Shown piece by piece: positions 7,336 to 14,423 of a stretch of DNA of 17,970 nucleotides; the stretch's first letter is position 1, and the number at the start of each line of letters is the position of its first letter. Location: NCBI GenBank assembly GCA_027017505.1, contig JALUQR010000118.1, positions 1 through 17,970 on the forward strand, in the 5' to 3' direction. The translations under genes and the position numbers were made by a program. The notes under the pieces are model-generated. The model was not told the DNA's origin. It was given only the letters and a program-made list of their open reading frames with translations, and ran no database searches. Origin of the DNA: a bacterium (lineage in GTDB: Bacteria; Desulfobacterota; GWC2-55-46; DRQE01).

Positions 7336-7902
7336 TTGGATAAGCTGAGAACCTTTATAGCCATAGAGATTCCAGAGAGTATAAAAGAGAAGATAGCCAC
7401 CGTTATAGAGAAACTCAAGGAGCGGGTTGGAGGGCTTTCATGGGTCAGGCCATCCACCCTGCATGTTACAGTTAAGTTTCTCGGCAGTGTGGAAAGAGAA
7501 AGGATTGAGCCCATAGCCAGGGCACTGGAAAGGATAGGCTCTGAGACAAGCCCCTTCAGGGTTACCATAAAAGGTGTGGGAGGGTTTCCATCTGTCAAGG
7601 TGCCCAGGGTTGTGTGGATGGGCATAGAGGACTGCCAGGAACTTACAGAGCTTCACAGAAGGGTTGAACAGGAGATGCACAGGCTTGGCTTTGAAAAAGA
7701 GACAAGGCCATTCAGGCCACATCTTACCCTCTGCAGGGTAAAAGGAGAGGTGGACAGAAAGAGGCTCTCCGAAGAGCTTGTTCGTTCTGTGCCTTCAATC
7801 TGTGAAACCTTCGTTGCAGATGGTATAATACTCTTTAAAAGCGAGCTCAACCCCGGGGGTGCAATACACACCCCTTTAAGGCACATACACTTCAGGCATT
7901 AA
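7336..7902 (+). CDS. thpR: RNA 2',3'-cyclic phosphodiesterase (ThpR/LigT, 2H family)
   Basis: This is a 2H phosphoesterase that opens RNA 2',3'-cyclic phosphates to 2'-phosphates and, in vitro, can ligate tRNA halves. The 188 residues are the usual size. Both catalytic H-x-T motifs are present: HVT at residues 43-45 (TLHVTVKFLG) and HLT at residues 129-131 (FRPHLTLCRVK). The N-terminus LRTFIAIEIPESI is typical. It starts with TTG at 7336; GAGGTG lies about 4 bases upstream and no in-frame ATG or GTG is available. It lies between pncC and recA, as ligT does in the cinA-ligT-recA operon of Deinococcus. Its physiological substrate remains uncertain in the family. Confidence 0.93.
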   Translation: MDKLRTFIAIEIPESIKEKIATVIEKLKERVGGLSWVRPSTLHVTVKFLGSVERERIEPIARALERIGSETSPFRVTIKGVGGFPSVKVPRVVWMGIEDCQELTELHRRVEQEMHRLGFEKETRPFRPHLTLCRVKGEVDRKRLSEELVRSVPSICETFVADGIILFKSELNPGGAIHTPLRHIHFRH

Positions 7903-7922
7903 AAAAACAGGAGGTTTCAGTT

Positions 7923-8930
7923 ATGTCTACACAACCACCCCAGGACAGACAGAAGGCAATAGAGCTTGCCATAAGCCAGATAGAAAAGCAGTTCGGTAAG
8001 GGTTCCATAATGCGCCTTGGCAAGGGCGAGGCGGTCATAAAGGATGTGCCCACCATTTCCACTGGCTCACCCTCTCTGGACATAGCCCTGGGTATAGGGG
8101 GTGTGCCCAGGGGAAGGGTTGTGGAGGTCTTTGGGCCTGAGTCCTCTGGAAAGACCACCCTCTCGCTTCACATAATAGCAGAGGCACAGAAGGCAGGCGG
8201 TACCGCTGCATTCATAGATGCAGAACACGCCCTTGATGTGGAATATGCGAGAAAGCTTGGTGTGAAGACCGAGGAGCTCCTTCTCTCACAGCCCGATACA
8301 GGTGAGCAGGCTCTTGAGATAGCAGACCTCCTTGTAAGAAGCGGGGCTGTGGACATAATAGTTATAGACTCCGTTGCAGCACTTGTGCCAAAGGCGGAGC
8401 TTGAGGGAGACATGGGTGAGCCCCACATGGGGCTTCAGGCAAGGCTCATGAGCCAGGCACTGAGAAAACTCACAGCCACAATAAGCAAAAGCAGAACATG
8501 CATGCTCTTTATAAACCAGATACGCTACAGAATAGGCCAGTACGGAAACCCAGAGACCACAGCAGGTGGAAATGCCCTTAAGTTTTACGCATCGGTAAGG
8601 CTTGAGATAAGAAAGGGTCCACCACTCAAGGCAGGAGACAACCTCATTGGGTATCGTACGAGGGTCAAGGTGGTAAAAAACAAGCTCGCCCCGCCGTTCA
8701 GGGACTGTGAGTTCGACATAATATTCAACCACGGCATATCAAAAGAGGGGGATCTGCTTGACCTGGGTGTCAAAACTGGCATTATAAGCAAAAGTGGCTC
8801 ATGGTTTTCCTACAACAAGGAGCGTCTTGGCCAGGGAAGGGAATCCGCAAGGGCCTATCTTCTGGAGCATCCAGAGGTTGCACGGGAGATAGAACAGAGG
8901 GTGTTCGAATATTACGGGGTAAAACACTAA
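7923..8930 (+). CDS. recA: Recombinase RecA
   Basis: This is the ATP-dependent strand-exchange protein of homologous recombination and the co-protease for LexA in the SOS response. The 335 residues are short for the family. Walker A is GPESSGKTT (71-79); the DAEHALD block, Walker B (DIIVIDSVAAL) and loop L1 (GDMGEPHMGLQARLMSQALRK) are all standard. Loop L2 is odd: after FINQIR it reads YRIGQYGNPETTAGGNALKF, one residue shorter than the usual MKIGVMFGNPETT, with Tyr207 where Phe normally sits. The protein stops after an EYYGVKH end, without the acidic C-terminal tail of E. coli RecA. It has the strongest ribosome site of the run (AGGAGGT, 7 bases before ATG). No LexA-type palindrome is visible in the 20 bases upstream and no recX follows. 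Confidence 0.98.
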   Translation: MSTQPPQDRQKAIELAISQIEKQFGKGSIMRLGKGEAVIKDVPTISTGSPSLDIALGIGGVPRGRVVEVFGPESSGKTTLSLHIIAEAQKAGGTAAFIDAEHALDVEYARKLGVKTEELLLSQPDTGEQALEIADLLVRSGAVDIIVIDSVAALVPKAELEGDMGEPHMGLQARLMSQALRKLTATISKSRTCMLFINQIRYRIGQYGNPETTAGGNALKFYASVRLEIRKGPPLKAGDNLIGYRTRVKVVKNKLAPPFRDCEFDIIFNHGISKEGDLLDLGVKTGIISKSGSWFSYNKERLGQGRESARAYLLEHPEVAREIEQRVFEYYGVKH

Positions 8931-8959
8931 AAGACAGATAAAAGGAGGGCTTACAGGCC

Positions 8960-10135
8960 ATGGCTATTGACCTTCATGCAATACTCAACTTTGCGGTAAG
9001 GGAGCAGGCCTCGGATGTGCACATAAAGGCAGGGCTTCCGCCTGTGCTCAGGGTCAACGGAAAGTTACTGCCCATAAGGAACCATCCACGGCTCTCGCCT
9101 GACGATGTCACCCGCTGTGCCACCCGTATAATGAATGAGTCCCAGAAGGAGACCTTCAGGCAGAAACACCAGGTGGATATAGCCTACAGCGTGCCAGGGC
9201 TCGGCAGGTTCAGGGGCAACATATTCCAGCAACGCGGGGCTGTGGGCATAGTGTTCAGGGTCATACCCATGGTGATAAAGAGCTTTGAGGAACTCAACCT
9301 TCCACCAATACTTAAGAAACTCTCCCAGGAGGTGCGAGGACTCATACTGGTCACGGGCATAACGGGCAGTGGTAAGTCCACCACACTTGCAGCAATGATA
9401 GAGTACATAAACTCCACACGCTCATGCAATGTCATAACAATAGAAGACCCCATAGAGTTCCTCTTCAAGGACAAAAAGTGCATTATAAACCAGCGAGAGA
9501 TAGGGGTGGACACCGTCTCCTTTGCAGAGGCACTGAGGGGTGCACTCAGACAGGACCCCGATGTAATCATGGTTGGTGAGATGCGCGATGTGGAGACCAT
9601 AGAGATAGCCCTGATGGCTGCGGAAACAGGCCATCTGGTGCTCTCCACCCTCCATACCATAGATGCCATGGAGACCGTAAACCGTATAGTGTCTGTGTTT
9701 CCACCCTACCAGCAGAAACAGATAAGGATACAGCTTGCTGGCATACTCAAGGGGGTTATATCCCAGAGGCTTCTGCCACGAAAGGACGGCAAAGGCAGGG
9801 TGCCTGCAGTGGAGGTCATGATATCCACCGCAAGGATAAGGGAATGCATAGAGGACAAGGAGAAGACAAAGGAAATACCCGATGCCATAGCAAAGGGACA
9901 GGTTACCTACGGTATGCAGACCTTTGACCAGTCTCTACTGCATCTTCTTAACAGAGGGCTCATATCCTACGAGGAGGCCCTCAAACAGGCATCCAACCCC
10001 GATGACTTCGCCCTCAAGGTAAAGGGCATAACCGCAACGAGTGATGCGGGCTGGAAGGAGTTTGAAGAAAGCGGTAGCGCACAGGAAGAGGAGGCAACCA
10101 TAGAGGTTGAAAAAGACGAAATAGACAGGTTCTGA
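8960..10135 (+). CDS. pilT: Type IV pilus retraction ATPase PilT
   Basis: This is a hexameric cytoplasmic ATPase that depolymerises pilin to retract type IV pili, driving twitching and DNA uptake. The 391 residues exceed the usual ~345-380. The N-terminal PAS-like domain begins with the PilT pattern AVREQASDVHIKAGLPPVLRVNG. Walker A is GITGSGKST (133-141), the Asp box ITIEDPIEF, Walker B RQDPDVIMVGEMRD and the His box TGHLVLSTLHT. A motif ARIRECIEDKEKTKEI occupies the place of the PilT AIRNLIRE retraction motif. After residue ~365 there is an acidic tail rich in Glu. The RBS GGAGG is 10-11 bases before ATG. A PilU paralogue is possible. No other pilus gene is in view. Confidence 0.93.
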   Translation: MAIDLHAILNFAVREQASDVHIKAGLPPVLRVNGKLLPIRNHPRLSPDDVTRCATRIMNESQKETFRQKHQVDIAYSVPGLGRFRGNIFQQRGAVGIVFRVIPMVIKSFEELNLPPILKKLSQEVRGLILVTGITGSGKSTTLAAMIEYINSTRSCNVITIEDPIEFLFKDKKCIINQREIGVDTVSFAEALRGALRQDPDVIMVGEMRDVETIEIALMAAETGHLVLSTLHTIDAMETVNRIVSVFPPYQQKQIRIQLAGILKGVISQRLLPRKDGKGRVPAVEVMISTARIRECIEDKEKTKEIPDAIAKGQVTYGMQTFDQSLLHLLNRGLISYEEALKQASNPDDFALKVKGITATSDAGWKEFEESGSAQEEEATIEVEKDEIDRF

Positions 10136-10137
10136 CC

Positions 10138-12795
10138 ATGAAGGCTTCGCAGATAAGAAAGGCCTTTCTTGAGTACTTCCGTTCGAAGGCACACAGGGTT
10201 GTGCCCTCCTCACCCCTTGTGCCACAGGATGACCCCACCCTGCTCTTTACCAACGCTGGCATGGTGCAGTTCAAAAAGGTCTTCCTTGGAGAGGAAAAAC
10301 GGGACTACACAAGGGCTGTGAGCTGTCAGAAGTGCATGAGGGTGGGTGGCAAACACAACGACCTTGAGAATGTGGGCTACACCGCAAGACACCACACCTT
10401 CTTTGAGATGCTGGGAAACTTCTCCTTCGGTGATTACTTCAAGGAAGAGGCCATCCACTATGCCTGGGAGTTTCTCACCCGTGTGATGGGGCTTCCCAGG
10501 GACAGACTCTGGGTAACGGTGTTCGAGGAGGACGAGGACGCTGAAAGAATCTGGACGGAAAAGATAGGACTTCCAGGAGAGCGTGTGGTGCGCATGGGAG
10601 AGGCTGACAACTTCTGGAGCATGGCAGACACAGGCCCGTGTGGACCCTGCTCAGAGGTGCTCATAGACCAGGGCCCACAGACAGGCTGTCGCAGGCCCAC
10701 ATGCAATCCTGCCTGTGAGTGCGACAGATACCTTGAACTCTGGAACCTTGTATTCATGGAATACAACCGCCACCCTGACGGCACACTCGAGCCCCTTCCA
10801 GACCCGAGCATAGATACAGGCATGGGGCTTGAACGCATCACAGCAGTGCTTCAGGGTAAAACAAGCAACTACGATACGGACCTGTTCATACCCGTAATAA
10901 AAGAGATAGAAAAACTCGCCTCGTGCACATACCACGATGATGCGGAAAAGGATGTATCCATACGGGCAATAGCAGACCATGCGAGGGCAACCGCATTTCT
11001 CATAGCAGAGGGCATATTCCCATCCAACGAGGGCAGGGGCTATGTGCTCAGGCGCATAATAAGAAGGGCTGTGCGTCATGGCAACTTTCTCGGCCTCAGG
11101 GAGCCCTTCCTCCACAGGGTTGTGCCAGCTGTGGTGGAGCTGATGGGTGATGTGTATCCAGAGCTTAAAGGGGCTGAATCGGTGATAGAGCAGATAACCC
11201 GCACAGAGGAGGAACGCTTCCTTGAAACCCTCGAGCGCGGGCTTGCTATACTCACAGAAGAGACACAAAGGCTTCGCAAAGAGGGCTCAAGGGTGCTTTC
11301 AGGCCCTGTTGCTTTCAAACTGTATGACACCTACGGCTTTCCACTTGACCTTACAGAGGACATACTCAAAAAAGAGGGCATGAGGGTTGACACAGAGGGC
11401 TTCAACAGGGAGATGGCCCTACAGCGCGAAAGGTCTGCAACCGCATCATCGGTGGCATCTCTGAGATTTTCTTCATCCACAACGGATACGAAGACCTACA
11501 GAGAACTCGCCGATGGGGGTGTGAAGACCACCTTTGTTGGATACCACGAGGATGTTACATCCTCAAAGGTGCTGGCGATACTGAAAGATGGCATGGCGGT
11601 GGAGAGTGCAGACGCAGGTGAGACCGTTGAGGTCATAACCGAGGAGACCCCGTTTTACGGTGAGTCAGGCGGACAGGTGGGCGATACAGGGGTAATCGTG
11701 GGCAAGGAACTCTCCATGGTGGTTGTGGACACCAGAAGACCTCTTCCAGAGCTCATAACCCACATATGCACCATAAAGGAGGGCACCCTGAGAAAGGGCA
11801 TGTGGGTTGAGCTCGCACCAAATATCGAGCGAAGGGCCTCAATAGCACGCAACCACACCGCAACCCACATACTCCACAGTGTGTTGAGAAGGCTTCTCGG
11901 TGAGCATGTAAAACAGGCAGGCTCACTTGTCGCACCTGATAGACTCAGGTTCGACTTCACACACTTTACCGCCCTGAACCCGGAAGAGATAGCCCGCATA
12001 GAAGAAGAGGTCAACAGAATCATACGGGAGAACCTTGAGGTTACGGTGGAGATGATGCCTCTGGATGAGGCCCTTAAGAAGGGAGCCCTTGCACTGTTTG
12101 GTGAAAAGTACGAGTCCATGGTGAGGGTGGTATCAGTGGGTGATGTGAGTGTGGAGCTCTGTGGAGGAACCCATGTCAAGAGAAGCTCTGATGTGGGGCT
12201 GTTCAAGATAACAAGGGAGAGCTCTGTTGCATCTGGCATAAGAAGGATAGAGGCACTCACAGGTGAGATGGCCTTCAGGGAGCTCAACAACGCCTACAGA
12301 ACCCTCAGCCAGACCGCCCTGCTGCTCAATGTGAAGCCAGAGGAGGTGGCAGAGCGTGTAAAGAAACTCGTTGAAGAGAAAAAGGCCCTTGAGACAGCAC
12401 TCAAAAGGGCAGAACATGAAGAGAAAAAAGACCTTGCAGGCACACTCCTTAAGAATGTAAAGACAGTGGACGATGTGAAGGTGGTAAGCGGGGTGGTGGA
12501 GGATGTGGACGCAGATGAGCTCAGAAGAATCTCCGATGTGATACGCCAGAGGCTTAAATCCTGCGTGGTTGTGCTTGGCACAAGGAAAAACGGCAAGGCA
12601 ACGCTCATAGCATCTGTAACCAAGGACCTTGCAGAAAGGATTCCCGCAACAAGCCTCATAAAAGAGCTTGCCCCACTTATAGATGGCCGTGGCGGTGGAA
12701 AACCCACGATGGCACAGGCAGGTGGTAAGGGCGCAGATAAGGTCTTAAGCGCAGTGGAAAAAACCACAGAGTTTGTAAAACAGCTCCTGGGATAA
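10138..12795 (+). CDS. alaS: Alanyl-tRNA synthetase
   Basis: AlaS charges tRNA(Ala) with alanine and edits misacylated Ser- or Gly-tRNA(Ala). The 885 residues are full length. The class II catalytic domain opens with LFTNAGMVQFKKVFLGEEKR and YTARHHTFFEMLGNFSFGDYF. A Cys-rich insert (TGCRRPTCNPACECDRYLELWNLVFMEYNR) follows, as in many bacterial AlaRS. The editing domain has its zinc ligands in HTATH (573-577) and CGGTH (675-679). A helical linker and the C-Ala domain with GRGGGKPTMAQAGGKG (from residue 850) complete it. Its ATG is 2 bases after the pilT stop. AlaS downstream of recA is common, but usually with recX rather than pilT between them. The stop codon overlaps the T-tract of a minus-strand terminator. 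Confidence 0.98.
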   Translation: MKASQIRKAFLEYFRSKAHRVVPSSPLVPQDDPTLLFTNAGMVQFKKVFLGEEKRDYTRAVSCQKCMRVGGKHNDLENVGYTARHHTFFEMLGNFSFGDYFKEEAIHYAWEFLTRVMGLPRDRLWVTVFEEDEDAERIWTEKIGLPGERVVRMGEADNFWSMADTGPCGPCSEVLIDQGPQTGCRRPTCNPACECDRYLELWNLVFMEYNRHPDGTLEPLPDPSIDTGMGLERITAVLQGKTSNYDTDLFIPVIKEIEKLASCTYHDDAEKDVSIRAIADHARATAFLIAEGIFPSNEGRGYVLRRIIRRAVRHGNFLGLREPFLHRVVPAVVELMGDVYPELKGAESVIEQITRTEEERFLETLERGLAILTEETQRLRKEGSRVLSGPVAFKLYDTYGFPLDLTEDILKKEGMRVDTEGFNREMALQRERSATASSVASLRFSSSTTDTKTYRELADGGVKTTFVGYHEDVTSSKVLAILKDGMAVESADAGETVEVITEETPFYGESGGQVGDTGVIVGKELSMVVVDTRRPLPELITHICTIKEGTLRKGMWVELAPNIERRASIARNHTATHILHSVLRRLLGEHVKQAGSLVAPDRLRFDFTHFTALNPEEIARIEEEVNRIIRENLEVTVEMMPLDEALKKGALALFGEKYESMVRVVSVGDVSVELCGGTHVKRSSDVGLFKITRESSVASGIRRIEALTGEMAFRELNNAYRTLSQTALLLNVKPEEVAERVKKLVEEKKALETALKRAEHEEKKDLAGTLLKNVKTVDDVKVVSGVVEDVDADELRRISDVIRQRLKSCVVVLGTRKNGKATLIASVTKDLAERIPATSLIKELAPLIDGRGGGKPTMAQAGGKGADKVLSAVEKTTEFVKQLLG

Positions 12796-12813
12796 AAACC
12801 CTCTGGAAGGGTT
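12791..12813 (-). terminator. Candidate intrinsic terminator for the bamD-TPR transcript
   Basis: Read on the minus strand: AACCCT, loop TCCAG, AGGGTT, then a run of T ending in TTTTTATC. The 6-bp stem is perfect and directly followed by five T residues, which lie over the alaS stop codon. It sits about 78 bases downstream of the TPR gene's stop. The stem is short, so efficiency is uncertain. Confidence 0.5.
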
Positions 12814-12869
12814 CAGAAAGAGCTTCCTTCACAGTCAATGCTGGATAGAGAAATGTACGGCCTTCTGCC

Positions 12870-12887
12870 TCTGAAAGGGTTTTCAGA
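12870..12887 (+). terminator. Perfect hairpin downstream of alaS (weak terminator candidate)
   Basis: TCTGAAA, loop GGGT, TTTCAGA: a 7-bp perfect stem with a 4-base loop, 75 bases after the alaS stop and just before the converging TPR gene. It is followed by CTTTCAG, which could pair alternatively with CTGAAAG. No clear T-tract follows on either strand, so it may only stabilise the 3' end of the alaS message. Confidence 0.3.
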
Positions 12888-12890
12888 CTT

Positions 12891-13598
12891 TCAGCCCTTT
12901 ATGCCAACGAGTTTAAGGTACATCCTTACGAGTCTATCGTTGGGGTTGTATTTCAGCACCTCGCTCCATTCCTCTCTTGCACGGTCCTTATCTCCCATGG
13001 CATAGTAGGTAAGCCCGAGCTGTATCCTTGCGGGTAGAAACTTCGGGTTGAGCTCTTTTGCCTCCCTGAGTTCTGCTATGGATTTCTTGTAGTCACCCAT
13101 GTTTCTGTAGACCATACCGAGGCGCATCTTCACATCCACAAGGTCTGCCCTGAGGGCCAGTGCCATGTTGTACTCCCTTGCTGCATCGTAGTAAAGCCCC
13201 AGCTCCCTGTATATATCCCCTATCTCTGCGTGTTTGTTAGCGAGCCTTCCCTTCACATATGGATCAAGGTATGTGCGGGTGCTTCTTCCGCTTGATGCCT
13301 TTGCAGCAGCGTAGGCCTGCTGGGCCTTATCAAACTCACCCGTCTCATTGTACACAATCGAAAGGTTCAGCGAGGCCTCTATGTAGAAGGGGTTTATATC
13401 AAGTGCCCTTCGGAATGCCCTTATTGCGTCATCGTATCTGTTGTCTATAAAGTAGATTACACCCAGCATGTTGTACACATCAGCACAGTCGTCCTTTGCG
13501 CGTATGACCTTTTCAAAGATGGTGCGTGCCTCCTCGTAGTTCTTCTCGTTAAAGGCACGCTTGCCCATCTCGTAAAGTTCCTGCCACCTCTCCTTCAT
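12891..13598 (-). CDS. Tetratricopeptide (TPR) repeat protein, function unknown
   Basis: The protein is 235 residues and consists almost wholly of TPR helix pairs, about six repeats. Typical TPR spacing is visible in FNEKNYEEARTIFEKVIRAK, YFIDNRYDDAIRAFRRALDINP, YNETGEFDKAQQAYAAAK, YRELGLYYDAAREYNMALALRA, YRNMGDYKKSIAELREAKELNP and YYAMGDKDRAREEWSEVLKYNP. TPR domains are protein-binding scaffolds; nothing here shows an enzyme. No signal peptide, lipobox or membrane helix is seen, so a cytoplasmic location is likely. I chose the ATG at 13598 (MKERWQEL) because AGGAG and AGGTG lie just before it. The in-frame ATG at 13646 would overlap the end of bamD and adds unconserved-looking residues. It is 19 bases downstream of bamD and probably co-transcribed with it. 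Confidence 0.85.
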   Translation of the reverse strand: MKERWQELYEMGKRAFNEKNYEEARTIFEKVIRAKDDCADVYNMLGVIYFIDNRYDDAIRAFRRALDINPFYIEASLNLSIVYNETGEFDKAQQAYAAAKASSGRSTRTYLDPYVKGRLANKHAEIGDIYRELGLYYDAAREYNMALALRADLVDVKMRLGMVYRNMGDYKKSIAELREAKELNPKFLPARIQLGLTYYAMGDKDRAREEWSEVLKYNPNDRLVRMYLKLVGIKG

Positions 13599-13617
13599 CA
13601 CCTGTGTCTCCTCTTTT

Positions 13618-14361
13618 CTACGGGGATTGAAGCCTGTTTTTTGCAATACTCACATAGGGGCTGTCTGGAAACCTGTCTATAAGGGTTCTGAAGGTCTCCC
13701 GTGCAAGCTCTTCCTCTTCAAGATGTGTGTAAGCCTCTGCGATATAGTAGAGGGTCTTTTCAACCACACGGGTGTCAGGATAGTTCTCGAGTATGCTCCT
13801 GAATCTTATGAGTGCTCCCTTGTAGTCTCCCTTCTTGTAGTAGAACATACCCACATAGAACTCGTTCTCTGCGAGTCTGTCCTTTAGAAACACTATAAGT
13901 CTGCGTGCCTTTTCCGCATAGATGCTGTCAGGATAGTGGGCGACAAGGTCTTCAAACGCAAAGAGTGCCTTTCTGGTTGGTGTCTGGTCGCGGTCTATGG
14001 TCTCAACCTCTCGCAGGTGACACATCCCCTTCTGGAACAGCGCATAGGGAGCACGGGGATGTGAGGGATGAAAGGTGTAGAATGTGGTGTAATAGGATTG
14101 TGCCTCCTCGTATCTTTCCTGCAGGAAGTAAAGGTCTGCAAGCTTTAGCTGTGCGGACACAGCCCACGCACTCAGGGGATATTCCTCAAGAACCTTTCTG
14201 AGATACTCCTCACTTTCCGTATATACCCCCCTGTTGTATGCGGAAACCCCTTTTGCGTAAAGCTCTCCTGCCCCTGGCAGGCTTCCCTGAAGAGTGTTCG
14301 TGGTGGAACAGGCAGTAAGAAGGACAAACAGAAGTGTTCCAACGAGTGCTGTCTTCTTCAT
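13618..14361 (-). CDS. bamD: Outer-membrane assembly lipoprotein BamD
   Basis: BamD is the essential lipoprotein of the BAM complex that folds beta-barrel proteins into the outer membrane. From ATG 14361 the protein has 247 residues. It has a lipoprotein signal (MKKTALVGTLLFVLLTAC) with Cys18 as lipidation site and Ser at +2, which fits sorting to the outer membrane in the E. coli-type system. The body is a run of five TPR-like helix pairs, including YAKGVSAYNRGVYTESEEYL and the diagnostic region DRDQTPTRKALFAFEDLVAHYPDSIYAEKA, then LAENEFYVGMFYYKKGDYKGALIRF. This start has GGAG 4-5 bases upstream; the in-frame ATG at 14391 lies at the promoter -10 box and is unlikely to be transcribed. The neighbouring TPR gene follows after 19 bases. 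Confidence 0.9.
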   Translation of the reverse strand: MKKTALVGTLLFVLLTACSTTNTLQGSLPGAGELYAKGVSAYNRGVYTESEEYLRKVLEEYPLSAWAVSAQLKLADLYFLQERYEEAQSYYTTFYTFHPSHPRAPYALFQKGMCHLREVETIDRDQTPTRKALFAFEDLVAHYPDSIYAEKARRLIVFLKDRLAENEFYVGMFYYKKGDYKGALIRFRSILENYPDTRVVEKTLYYIAEAYTHLEEEELARETFRTLIDRFPDSPYVSIAKNRLQSP

Positions 14362-14389
14362 ATATCTCCTCTGTCTGTAAATTGAACCC

Positions 14390-14419
14390 ATTATAGCACA
14401 CAGTGGGCTTTTTCTTCAA
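14390..14419 (-). promoter_or_regulatory. Sigma-70 promoter for bamD
   Basis: On the minus strand, TTGAAG (14414-14419) is followed after 18 bases by a perfect TATAAT (14390-14395). Transcription would begin near 14383, giving a leader of about 22 bases with GGAG before the ATG at 14361. The -35 box matches 4 of 6 consensus bases. It lies within the 62-base gap after ahcY, where no clear terminator is seen. Confidence 0.65.
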
Positions 14420-14423
14420 GCCA

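Noticed and set aside
10651..11268. Long minus-strand open frame of 205 codons inside alaS
   Set aside because: It is a shadow of the alaS reading frame in a biased-codon region; its sequence is Cys/Tyr/His-rich without any domain, and alaS is unmistakable.
13599..13646. Longer start (ATG 13646) for the TPR gene
   Set aside because: It would overlap the end of bamD by 29 bases and lacks a ribosome site, whereas ATG 13598 has AGGAG/AGGTG just upstream and begins at the first repeat.
14362..14391. Longer start (ATG 14391) for bamD
   Set aside because: It coincides with the -10 box (14390-14395), so it would not be in the transcript. The ATG at 14361 gives a normal lipoprotein signal with GGAG upstream.
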